5,244 nt of DNA from Candidatus Nitrosopumilus sp. (GCA_018674605.1 JABGZU010000113.1:1-5244); one strand, 5' to 3'. Shown: positions 1-4,642, numbered from the stretch's first letter. Notes: generated by a model not told the origin, from the sequence alone. Translations and numbers: made by a program.

Positions 1-74
1 CAATGCAATAGTTTTAAAAATTATTTTAAAATGGATGTCTATAAAAATAACTTATTGTATAAAATTAATGTTCA

Positions 75-683
75 TTAAATTTTTAAAAATCCAGGTTCGG
101 TAATTTTATTATTTAAAATTCGTTGCAATACAATTCGTTCATTTGAACCTCTAAACTTCATTAATATTTCATTTGTTTCATCTAAAAATTCTTTAATTTG
201 TTTAAAACATAATTTTAATTCTTTTTTTAATTCAACATTAGCAGTGTTTTGGATAGTAAATAAAATAGAAGAAGATAATCCCAACATGCTAGATGTGCCT
301 TCTAGAAATAAATCATAATCTTTAGTACTATGTTTATTAAATTTATAAGCATTCAAATTTTTAGAAATATCAATAAAGATTTTTCTACTATCTAATTTTT
401 TTAATGCTTTGTTTATTTTAGTTTCATTTGTAAAAATAACATTATTGATAAAACCAATATGATCAGATGCATCAGTAAATTCTAATTTTGTATAAGAGGT
501 TTCACTTTTGTATCCATGTTTTTTTAAATAACCAAATTCTTCCATTTTATTTAACACATCTGAAAATTTACTTCTAGTGTATCTTTTTCTTTTTTCATCA
601 ACACAATTTTCCCACATATCAGTCAAATACGCAGTTTCCCCATTCATAGAATTTAAAATGGTAGATATGGAAATATCCTTCAT
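75..683 (-). CDS. Probable winged-helix DNA-binding protein, 202 aa
   Basis: The N-terminal third (about residues 1-71) reads like a winged helix-turn-helix. There is an initial helix (ISISTILNSM), a second helix with a conserved-looking tryptophan, a basic stretch KRKRYTRSKF leading into a likely recognition helix (about 36-49, ending MEEFGYLKK), and a beta-wing around 52-70. The rest (about 75-202) is mostly helical and Lys-rich, has no membrane segment, and may be a dimerisation or sensor part. The pattern matches archaeal MarR/PadR-like regulators in general, but I cannot name a family. The ATG at 681-683 is the first Met and is followed at once by the wHTH fold. The gene is divergent from the zinc-ribbon gene at 798, and the shared 114-bp spacer contains two inverted repeats, which fits autoregulation (inference). 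Downstream, an A5 run at 16-20 gives a U-tract on the minus strand. The function as a regulator is moderately supported; its target is unknown. Confidence 0.8.
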   Translation of the reverse strand: MKDISISTILNSMNGETAYLTDMWENCVDEKRKRYTRSKFSDVLNKMEEFGYLKKHGYKSETSYTKLEFTDASDHIGFINNVIFTNETKINKALKKLDSRKIFIDISKNLNAYKFNKHSTKDYDLFLEGTSSMLGLSSSILFTIQNTANVELKKELKLCFKQIKEFLDETNEILMKFRGSNERIVLQRILNNKITEPGFLKI

Positions 684-695
684 ATTTTGTTCATA

Positions 696-720
696 AATTA
701 GCCCTATTTACGGGTTAATT
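696..720. promoter_or_regulatory. Imperfect inverted repeat, candidate operator
   Basis: AATTAGCCC (696-704) and GGGTTAATT (712-720) form 9-bp arms with one mismatch around a 7-bp spacer. The GC core is conspicuous in an otherwise AT-only spacer. It starts 13 bp upstream of the regulator start codon (681-683), where a bound protein could block its transcription. That it is the operator of the neighbouring winged-helix protein is inference. Confidence 0.4.
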
Positions 721-733
721 GCAAATTTTTGCA
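720..733. promoter_or_regulatory. Perfect short palindrome TGCAAA-TT-TTTGCA
   Basis: Six-base perfect arms flank a 2-bp centre, immediately adjoining the inverted repeat at 696-720. It lies mid-way between two divergent genes, 37 bp upstream of one start and 65 bp upstream of the other. It could be a second protein-binding site or chance in AT-rich DNA. Confidence 0.3.
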
Positions 734-758
734 CATTTCATTTACAAAATATGATACT

Positions 759-784
759 CTAAAAATTAATTAATTAAATTAATG
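759..784 (+). promoter_or_regulatory. TATA-like promoter element of the zinc-ribbon gene
   Basis: An AT-only tract (CTAAAAATTAATTAATTAAA and following) begins 39 bp before the ATG at 798, with its body near -27. This is the expected position of an archaeal TATA box for a leaderless or nearly leaderless transcript. Almost the same string precedes the gene at 1263. Confidence 0.4.
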
Positions 785-797
785 ACAAATACAAAGT

Positions 798-995
798 ATG
801 GATACACCAAAGGAGATTAATTCAGTGTATTGGAATAGCAAGAAAAAATTATGGGAGTATGAAATAGTTCCAGTAGAAGAATATCATGGTTCAGTTGATT
901 GTCAATATTGCAATAAACCAATGTCACACAATATCAAAACAAAAGGGGAGTTCAAAGTGGTTTATGTAAAATGTGGATGTTCTCGTACTAGTTAA
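798..995 (+). CDS. Small Cys4 zinc-ribbon-like protein, 65 aa
   Basis: A 65-residue soluble protein. The N-terminal half is rich in aromatic and charged residues (Y11, W12, W19, Y21). The C-terminal half carries Cys35-x2-Cys38 and Cys59-x-Cys61, separated by a 20-residue beta-type insert. This arrangement is typical of a single zinc-ribbon/zinc-knuckle, and His44 may be an extra ligand. There is no signal peptide or transmembrane segment. Metal binding is inferred from the cysteine spacing; the biological role is unknown. The ATG at 798 is the only sensible start, with a TATA-like tract around -27 to -39 and no Shine-Dalgarno. It is divergent from the winged-helix gene and may be controlled by it. 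Transcription probably ends at the T8 run at 1047-1054. Small CxxC proteins are common in ammonia-oxidising archaea, so it may be a lineage-specific family. Confidence 0.85.
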   Translation: MDTPKEINSVYWNSKKKLWEYEIVPVEEYHGSVDCQYCNKPMSHNIKTKGEFKVVYVKCGCSRTS

Positions 996-1046
996 TGATT
1001 ATTAATTACGAAATAGTTAAAGTAAAAAAATTAAACAATAAAGTAA

Positions 1047-1054
1047 TTTTTTTT
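1047..1054 (+). terminator. T8 run, probable terminator
   Basis: Eight consecutive T residues lie 51 bp after the zinc-ribbon stop codon, with further T-rich sequence to about 1067. Archaeal RNA polymerase terminates at T-runs without needing a hairpin. Confidence 0.45.
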
Positions 1055-1096
1055 AAATTTAATTTTTAACATAAAGATAATCATAAAATCATTATC

Positions 1097-1199
1097 GAGT
1101 CAGAGACATCTTACGGTGTTAGCTGGATGGGCCCAAAGCTCATGTAAACTAGTTAATACAATTACAGAGTCTCCAAAACGATGGAGGCTGACTTTTTTT
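1097..1199 (+). ncRNA. Candidate structured small RNA, GC island ending in T7
   Basis: About 44% of bases from 1097 to 1193 are G or C, against almost none in both flanks, the classic sign of a structured RNA in an AT-rich archaeon. No open frame of useful length crosses it. The outer stem AGUCAG (1098-1103) pairs perfectly with CUGACU (1188-1193). Directly inside its 3' strand, UCUCCA (1170-1175) pairs with UGGAGG (1182-1187), closing the 6-nt loop AAACGA, so the two stems could stack. Smaller possible stems are CAUC 1107-1110 with GAUG 1126-1129, and AGCU 1121-1124 with AGCU 1137-1140. A T7 run (1193-1199) follows as terminator. AT-rich promoter-like sequence lies at 1051-1075. It does not match the RNase P, SRP, TPP or fluoride motifs I know, nor box C/D sRNA. 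Because it ends 63 bp before the next ATG, a cis-acting leader role is less likely than an independent RNA, but remains possible. Confidence 0.5.
1193..1199 (+). terminator. T7 terminator directly after a stem
   Basis: Seven T residues follow immediately on, and overlap by one base with, the 3' strand of the outer stem of the candidate RNA. The hairpin 1170-1187 lies just upstream, giving an intrinsic-terminator shape. Confidence 0.45.
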
Positions 1200-1225
1200 C
1201 TTAACAAAAAAATTAACGGTAATTA

Positions 1226-1250
1226 CTAAAAAATTAATTAATGAATTTTT
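1226..1250 (+). promoter_or_regulatory. TATA-like promoter element of the 140-aa gene
   Basis: The string CTAAAAAATTAATTAATGAA begins 37 bp upstream of the ATG at 1263, with its centre near -27. It is nearly identical in sequence and spacing to the element at 759-784, so the two flanking plus-strand genes may share a promoter class. Confidence 0.4.
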
Positions 1251-1262
1251 AATCACTAAAAC

Positions 1263-1685
1263 ATGCCTTTAGATAAAATTGAAGACACTGAAAAATTTAT
1301 TCAAACTCATAAAACATTAATTTTACATATTAAAGAAAATCCAGTTGCATGTATCGTTGAAGAAAATTTAGAAAATATATCAAAATATACAACATTTGAA
1401 AATAAATCAAAAATAAAAGCAAGTTTGAGAGGATTTCTAAATAAACATGAAGAAATAGGTTTGTTGGTAGGCTGTAAATTTAAAGTTCAAATTAATGATG
1501 AAGTGTTAGAATATACAACATATCCTGCAAATGAATTCATAGATGCAGTAATTCTAAATGAAATGATTTTTCTAATAGATAACCAAATGAAGCAAATTTT
1601 TTCTTGTAAAATTTCAACGGACCAATTTGTAAAAACAAAATCAGAATTTAATAAATTTCAAGAAATATTAGACAAACAGAAATAA
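1263..1685 (+). CDS. Hypothetical protein, 140 aa
   Basis: I do not recognise a family. The protein is soluble, Lys/Glu/Ile-rich, and has no signal peptide or membrane helix. Residues 5-60 look helical, with a motif SLRGFLNKHEEIGLLVG around 54-70. Residues 70-120 alternate hydrophobic and polar residues as in a small beta-sheet (CKFKVQINDEVLEYTTYP, then MIFLIDNQMKQIFSCKIS). A C-terminal helix rich in Lys and Glu follows (121-140). Cysteines at 30, 71 and 115 are widely spaced and do not form a metal motif. The ATG at 1263 has a TATA-like tract at about -27 and no ribosome binding site, consistent with a leaderless mRNA. The stop codon is one base from the stop of the convergent SHOCT gene. 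T-rich DNA at 1703-1719, inside that gene, probably terminates this transcript. Codon use resembles the neighbouring genes. Probably a thaumarchaeal lineage-specific protein. Confidence 0.8.
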   Translation: MPLDKIEDTEKFIQTHKTLILHIKENPVACIVEENLENISKYTTFENKSKIKASLRGFLNKHEEIGLLVGCKFKVQINDEVLEYTTYPANEFIDAVILNEMIFLIDNQMKQIFSCKISTDQFVKTKSEFNKFQEILDKQK

Positions 1686-1686
1686 A

Positions 1687-2238
1687 TTAAATCTTTGATA
1701 AAATTTTCTTCTTTTTTTCTTGAAATTCCTTTGTAGTAATAATTCCGGCTGTCTTTAATTTTGCCAAGTTCTCCAACAATTCCAAATATTCTTTTTTAGA
1801 TGTTGTAAGGCCCTTTCCAGCATTAACGGTTTTTCGAATTTTAGATTTTGTAGATTTTTTTAGTTTTGAACTTAAAATATTACGTTTATTGGAAATTTTT
1901 TCACTGATACGATAACCTTTTCTTTTAGCTTGATCAATTATTGCTTTTGATTTTTGTTTAGTAACATCGTCCAGCAAGGTATTTTGTTTAGCCATTTTAG
2001 TAATCTCTTGAGTTTTTTTACGAGCTAAACGTGTCTGAAATTTTAGATCTTTAATGATTTCATTTTTACTCTTTTGATTAAATCTTCGAGTGTATTCTTC
2101 AATTACCAATATTGGAAACGGAGAATATTCCACATCAGAATAATATTTTATTATAGTATCATCAGATAATTTTTTTAAATATTCTTTAATAGATTTTTCA
2201 GATTTTAATTCCACAGATGAAATCAAATTTATCACCAT
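1687..2238 (-). CDS. SHOCT-domain protein with a very basic middle region, 183 aa
   Basis: The last 30 residues (about 154-183, LLENLAKLKTAGIITTKEF and on) fit the SHOCT consensus: a short helix with LxxLxxL, the turn AGIIT, then xxEFxxKKxxIL. SHOCT is a short C-terminal oligomerisation/interaction module. Residues 1-60 form a distinct helical N-terminal part with the motif YSPFPILVIEEYTRRF (about 38-53). The segment from about 61 to 150 is densely Lys/Arg-rich with many Gln and Ser, suggesting a long basic helix or coiled coil that could bind nucleic acid (inference). There is no signal peptide and no membrane segment. The Met at 2236-2238 starts the ORF; a TATA-like TAATATTTTA (minus strand, about 2264-2273) lies near -27, so it may have its own promoter. 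It follows the 116-aa gene by 33 bp on the same strand. The partner and cellular role are unknown. Confidence 0.85.
   Translation of the reverse strand: MVINLISSVELKSEKSIKEYLKKLSDDTIIKYYSDVEYSPFPILVIEEYTRRFNQKSKNEIIKDLKFQTRLARKKTQEITKMAKQNTLLDDVTKQKSKAIIDQAKRKGYRISEKISNKRNILSSKLKKSTKSKIRKTVNAGKGLTTSKKEYLELLENLAKLKTAGIITTKEFQEKKKKILSKI
1703..1719 (+). terminator. T-rich terminator inside the convergent gene
   Basis: The runs TTTTCTT and CTTTTTTTC lie 18-33 bp after the 1685 stop codon. They encode the Lys-rich C-terminus of the opposite-strand SHOCT gene, so one tract serves both purposes. Confidence 0.4.
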
Positions 2239-2271
2239 AAAAACATTATAGAAAATTAATTTTGTAAAATA

Positions 2272-2622
2272 TTAGTCAGTCCAAATAGGCTGAGTTTTTA
2301 ACCAATTAATCAAATCAGAATATAATTTACTTTTTTGCATGTTTAAAACACCAATTTCAAGATTAGTTGATGATTTTACTGTTTTTGAATATTTTTCATT
2401 AATTGCAAAAACAACTTTATCTAAAAACATTTCATTGTTCATTTCTTTTTTAGCTAATTCTTCAGATTCAGTCATAGCAAAACTGGCAAATAAAACACCA
2501 TCAACCCAATATGCATTTGCAGCCTCTAAAGAGGACATCATACCTATAAGATCATCAAGACTAAGTTTGATCATATCGCGTACATAGATTTTTTCATAAG
2601 GTTTATGGATAAACTCGGTCAT
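2272..2622 (-). CDS. Hypothetical protein, 116 aa
   Basis: No family recognised. The sequence begins MTEFIHKPYEKIYVRDM, a polar N-terminus, and continues with a helix LSLDDLIGMMSSLEAANAYW (20-39). A strongly hydrophobic beta-like stretch VDGVLFASFAM (40-50) follows, then a charged helix (52-62) and the segment FLDKVVFAINEKYSK (66-80). It ends in an amphipathic helix with SDLINWLKTQPIWTD (102-116). The hydrophobic stretch is too short for a membrane helix, so the protein is probably cytosolic. The opposite-strand reading frame over the same bases (2339-2587) is less protein-like. The gene is divergent from the 78-aa gene at 2694 with a 71-bp spacer, and is followed after 33 bp by the SHOCT gene on the same strand, a possible two-gene unit. 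The ATG at 2620-2622 is preceded by an AT-rich tract near 2640-2658 (minus-strand TATA position). Confidence 0.75.
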   Translation of the reverse strand: MTEFIHKPYEKIYVRDMIKLSLDDLIGMMSSLEAANAYWVDGVLFASFAMTESEELAKKEMNNEMFLDKVVFAINEKYSKTVKSSTNLEIGVLNMQKSKLYSDLINWLKTQPIWTD

Positions 2623-2662
2623 GAAAATTGCTATTTTTTGATATTAATGAATATTTGGAAAA

Positions 2663-2670
2663 TATTATAA
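2663..2670 (+). promoter_or_regulatory. TATA-like box of the 78-aa gene
   Basis: TATTATAA ends 23 bp before the ATG at 2694, the expected position for a leaderless archaeal transcript. This supports the start at 2694 rather than the upstream Met at 2628, which would put this box inside the coding region. Confidence 0.4.
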
Positions 2671-2693
2671 TTGAATTTTTATTAATTTACAAC

Positions 2694-2930
2694 ATGACCA
2701 AATCATCAAGTGATTCATCAGATCATGATCTATTTGTGACTGAATTTCCAAAGAAAGGTTTTGGCATTGTAGATTATTTGCAAGGCAGAGTACATTTTGC
2801 ATTGTTAGATCAAATGAAACTTATGCATAAATCAGGAATGAAACAAGAACAAATCAAAGAGACAATCACAAAAACAATAAATGAAATTATAGAAAATTTT
2901 GAACCAGAAAAAGAATCAGAAAGTTCTTGA
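2694..2930 (+). CDS. Hypothetical protein with acidic tail, 78 aa
   Basis: The open frame begins at 2628, but the first 22 codons give an atypical AT-driven peptide. That earlier ATG lies only 5 bp from the start of the divergent gene, leaving no room for promoters. The ATG at 2694, with a TATA-like box at 2663-2670, is preferred. The protein has a Ser/Asp-rich N-terminus (TKSSSDSSDHD), then a core with FVTEFPKKGFGIVDYLQGRV (14-33) and HFALLDQMKLMHKSGM (34-49). A helix KQEQIKETITKTINEIIENF (50-69) and an acidic tail (PEKESESS) complete it. There is no membrane helix or metal motif. I do not recognise the family; it looks like a conserved small archaeal protein. Its 3' end overlaps, by 15 bp and in opposite orientation, the stop end of the Cys/His miniprotein gene. 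A T6 run at 2936-2941 may terminate it. Confidence 0.75.
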   Translation: MTKSSSDSSDHDLFVTEFPKKGFGIVDYLQGRVHFALLDQMKLMHKSGMKQEQIKETITKTINEIIENFEPEKESESS

Positions 2931-3047
2931 TTCCATTTTTTCAGATTCCATCATTATAATTTTGTGACACTTGCAATAGCAATTGGTGTGAGGTAAATCA
3001 TTGTCGTTTCTATATCTACATTCTTTTGAATGTTCTTCTAAATACAT
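2916..3047 (-). CDS. Cys/His-rich miniprotein, 43 aa
   Basis: This short frame on the minus strand encodes 43 residues: ATG at 3045-3047, TGA at 2916-2918. The peptide begins MYLEEHSKECRYRNDND and has a cluster NCYCKCHK at residues 22-29. Candidate metal ligands are His6, Cys10, His20, Cys23, Cys25, Cys27 and His28. Such a ligand density is unlikely in a random AT-rich frame and argues for a real zinc- or other metal-binding miniprotein. Codon use (GAA, AAA, TTA, AGA) matches the neighbours. It begins 14 bp after the stop of the DUF6659-like gene on the same strand, which suggests a two-gene operon. No Shine-Dalgarno is visible. Its last five codons, including the stop, overlap the convergent 78-aa gene. 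I do not recognise a named family; the role is unknown. Confidence 0.6.
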   Translation of the reverse strand: MYLEEHSKECRYRNDNDLPHTNCYCKCHKIIMMESEKMESRTF

Positions 3048-3061
3048 TTTCAGTAATAGTA

Positions 3062-3457
3062 TTATGCTTTTGTAGGATCACGGCTCAATATGTTTAAGAC
3101 ATGTTCGATGATTTGTTTTTGACCGCCTTCATGAAGATCCATTCTAACTGCATCAGAGCCCATGCTAACAAAAATCAAATTTTCATCATCTAATGGAAAA
3201 GTCATCCTAGTAATTTTTTCAAATGCAGCAACGGCATACATTCCATTTCCAATTTTTGGGCTTAATTCCTTCCTGGCTTTCCATGCAGTAGCTGCTCTTT
3301 GAAGGGAAGCCTCAGTTTCTTCTTGAGATAGATAGTTTGTAACTCCATCCCTGTGGCTAGTAGTAATTATTTTCCCTTCAATGTCAGTAACTATACTATG
3401 TCTGATATTTACATCAGAATTCATAATTTTTGTTAATAAATTTTCAAAAGAAGTCAT
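3062..3457 (-). CDS. DUF6659-like (roadblock/LC7-like) protein, 131 aa
   Basis: The layout matches small thaumarchaeal proteins classed as DUF6659, which resemble the roadblock/LC7 alpha-beta fold. There is an N-terminal helix ENLLTKIMNSD (5-15), then strand-turn-strand RHSIVTDIEGKIITT (19-33) with the typical DxxGK turn. An acidic patch LSQEETEASL (43-52) follows, then a long helix ending in ARKELSPKIG (61-70). Next come strand MYAVAAFEK (73-81) and the signature strand pair RMTFPLDDENLIFVSM (84-99), and finally a C-terminal helix GQKQIIEHVLNIL (112-124). Family assignment is from memory of the pattern, not a search. Roadblock proteins usually dimerise and work with small GTPases; none is encoded here. 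There is no signal peptide. The ATG at 3455-3457 has a TATA-like TTAAGTAA (minus strand) near -27. The Cys/His miniprotein gene follows after 14 bp and is probably co-transcribed. Confidence 0.7.
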   Translation of the reverse strand: MTSFENLLTKIMNSDVNIRHSIVTDIEGKIITTSHRDGVTNYLSQEETEASLQRAATAWKARKELSPKIGNGMYAVAAFEKITRMTFPLDDENLIFVSMGSDAVRMDLHEGGQKQIIEHVLNILSRDPTKA

Positions 3458-3811
3458 AATAACTATACAACAAAATATTACTTAAATGATTCTTTGAATT
3501 TTAATTATAAATATAAAAATTAAAAAATAAAATCTTAGAAATTTACAAGAATTTTGGCATTATATTGACATCATAATTGAAGTCATATAAACAAAATTAC
3601 AGTGTTTATTCTTCAGAGATTAACCAGGAGGAACCAATTGCATCTTCCCATGTGACATTGTTATTGTTATCATTCATAGATACAGTAAAATCAATTTACA
3701 TTTAAGAAACATGAACGAATTATCAGTAGTAATGTTACGAATGATTTGGTAGTAATTCTTTATATCTAATTTAACCAATTCAATCTAATTAGCCATAAAT
3801 GATGAATGATT
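3458..3811. other. 354-bp intergenic region with probable coding remnant
   Basis: No full-length gene is visible on either strand. The left part (3458-3540) is AT-rich and contains the promoter of the DUF6659-like gene. The middle (about 3601-3665) is richer in GC and contains a minus-strand frame that looks like the C-terminal fragment of a protein (listed separately). The right part (3700-3811) is AT-rich downstream sequence of the 163-aa gene. It contains a minus-strand open stretch ending LILLYL that overlaps the fragment in another frame. Confidence 0.5.
3606..3695 (-). pseudogene. Possible gene remnant or micro-ORF
   Basis: Between two in-frame stops, the minus strand reads IDFTVSMNDNNNNVTWEDAI followed by GSSWLISEE and a TAA stop at 3606-3608. 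A start ATG at 3675-3677 would give 23 residues. The two tryptophans, the Asn/Asp run and the locally raised GC make it look like the C-terminal end of a real protein rather than random AT-rich translation. An overlapping minus-strand frame upstream is also open for about 36 codons, compatible with a frameshifted, decaying gene. Evidence is weak and the parent family is unknown. Confidence 0.25.
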
Positions 3812-4303
3812 TTATTTTTTTGAATCCTCATCAGATTTTTTGTTTAAACTGGCAATTTTTTCATAATAAAATTCCTGTTTTTTTAAATCTTTTTCAGAAA
3901 TAATTCTGCATTTTCTTAACGGTACTAATTTAGAAACTTCTTGATGTGTTTTAATATCTAGAAAATCTTCAGCATGTACAATTTGTAAAAGAGTTGATTT
4001 ATCTTCAATGATAATTTTTGTATATTCATATCCAGTACTTTGTCTCATTCCAGTTATGAATAATCCAATTTTTTTGTCACTTTTTGATATTTGAGGATCC
4101 TCATAACAACAAATTGCAAATTCATCCCCCTCTTTTTCTATAATTGTTAATCGAGTAAATTTTTCACTCCAACTTTCAATTTCTTTAGAAATATTTACAG
4201 CCATTTTTTTATCTTCAAAAACGACTAGTAAGACCAGTTTGTCTTGTTCACGTGCCCATGAGATATTAAAAAAATTTCTACACCAATCAATTTCAAAGGA
4301 CAT
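3812..4303 (-). CDS. Hypothetical alpha/beta protein, 163 aa
   Basis: No family recognised. It starts MSFEIDWCRNFFNISWARE, continues with a hydrophobic strand DKLVLLVVFED (21-31) and a helix with NISKEIESWSEKF (37-49). Strands RLTIIEKEGDEFAICCYED (51-69) and KKIGLFITGM (77-86) follow, then YTKIIIED (94-101) and a helical region with STLLQIVHAEDFL (103-115). It ends in a highly charged Lys/Asp/Glu tail (from about 137, last residues KKSDEDSKK). The strand-helix alternation suggests a compact single-domain cytosolic protein. Cysteines at 8, 65, 66 and 132 form no clear metal motif. The ATG at 4301-4303 is the first Met; the minus-strand ATAAAATACT at about 4330-4339 is a plausible TATA box at -27 to -36. 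It stands alone: its upstream gene is divergent and no gene follows for 354 bp. Confidence 0.75.
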   Translation of the reverse strand: MSFEIDWCRNFFNISWAREQDKLVLLVVFEDKKMAVNISKEIESWSEKFTRLTIIEKEGDEFAICCYEDPQISKSDKKIGLFITGMRQSTGYEYTKIIIEDKSTLLQIVHAEDFLDIKTHQEVSKLVPLRKCRIISEKDLKKQEFYYEKIASLNKKSDEDSKK

Positions 4304-4327
4304 AATTTAGATCAAAAAAATCTCAAA

Positions 4328-4414
4328 TTAGTATTTTATCAAAAAGGGCAAAGCATGGACATATTTTACGCCTAGCGATTTCTCAAAAATCATTTGTCCT
4401 TTATGGCAAAACAT
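4328..4414 (-). CDS. Possible 28-aa micro-ORF upstream of the 163-aa gene
   Basis: The minus-strand ATG at 4412-4414 opens a frame MFCHKGQMIFEKSLGVKYVH and so on, ending ALPFLIKY and TAA at 4328-4330. It lies 24 bp upstream of the 163-aa start codon on the same strand. The composition is more protein-like than most random frames here, but the proposed TATA box of the 163-aa gene starts at its 3' end, and the length is within chance. It could be a leader peptide, a gene fragment or nothing. Confidence 0.2.
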   Translation of the reverse strand: MFCHKGQMIFEKSLGVKYVHALPFLIKY

Positions 4415-4415
4415 G
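4347..4415. repeat. 11-bp direct repeat GGCAAARCATG, two copies
   Basis: GGCAAAGCATG (4347-4357) and GGCAAAACATG (4405-4415) match at 10 of 11 bases and are spaced 58 bp start to start. They lie 44 and 102 bp upstream of the 163-aa gene start. They might be paired regulator-binding sites. The spacing is not a whole number of helical turns by an obvious margin, so cooperative binding is only a guess. Confidence 0.3.
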
Positions 4416-4613
4416 AAGGTGTTTTTTTACATTTTAGCCACAAATTTATTGATAAACGCATCTATTTTTCAAAGAAAAGTTGAGACTGGAAGGATTTACT
4501 AATTTCTTAATATTCGTAATTTTTCATCTACAAGATATAGAAGGAACATCATGTTTGCAATGCAATACTTTGAAAACTAATCAGGAGTAATAGCATACAG
4601 TGTATTCTCACTA

Positions 4614-4621
4614 GATAAATA
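4614..4621 (+). promoter_or_regulatory. TATA-like box of the 109-aa gene
   Basis: GATAAATA is centred about 26 bp upstream of the ATG at 4643, as expected for a leaderless archaeal mRNA. It supports the ATG at 4643 over the earlier TTG at 4628. Confidence 0.4.
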
Positions 4622-4642
4622 ATTTAATTGAGAAATTTACTT

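Larger units (their letters stand above)
4304..4642. other. 339-bp divergent intergenic region
   Basis: It separates the 163-aa gene (-) from the 109-aa gene (+) and carries both promoters. Between them lie an 11-bp direct repeat, a short palindromic cluster (CGC-CTA-GCG at 4369-4377; GATTT/AAATC at 4377-4391; GGACA/TGTCC at 4357-4399) and a 28-residue minus-strand micro-ORF. From about 4440 to 4600 I see nothing beyond AT-rich sequence with very short frames. Confidence 0.5.

Noticed and set aside
1..74. Short plus-strand frame MDVYKNNLLYKINVH at the left edge
   Set aside because: It has only 15 codons in A/T-rich DNA downstream of the winged-helix gene, within chance expectation.
1097..1193. 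Box C/D sRNA interpretation of the GC island
   Set aside because: A CUGA is present at 1188, but no RUGAUGA C box lies at the right distance and the C'/D' pair is missing.
2339..2587. 82-residue plus-strand frame opposite the 116-aa gene
   Set aside because: It is the antisense shadow of the 2272-2622 gene. Its composition is rich in Ser, Leu and Ile as expected from reversed codons, and it has no promoter of its own.
2628..2693. Upstream start giving a 100-aa version of the 78-aa protein
   Set aside because: The extra 22 residues are an A/T-driven hydrophobic stretch. The start lies 5 bp from the divergent gene, and the TATA-like box for the ATG at 2694 would fall inside it.
3577..3705. 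Plus-strand frame of 42 codons beginning with TTG
   Set aside because: It is antisense to the more protein-like minus-strand remnant. Its LLLLSF run is simply the reverse of Asn/Asp codons.
4413..4502. Plus-strand 29-residue frame MKVFFYILATNLLINA and on, resembling a small membrane or signal peptide
   Set aside because: Hydrophobic short frames are expected by chance in T-rich DNA, and no promoter or conserved residue supports it.
4628..4642. TTG start adding MRNLL to the 109-aa protein
   Set aside because: The ATG at 4643 is a stronger start codon and has a well-placed TATA-like box at -26.
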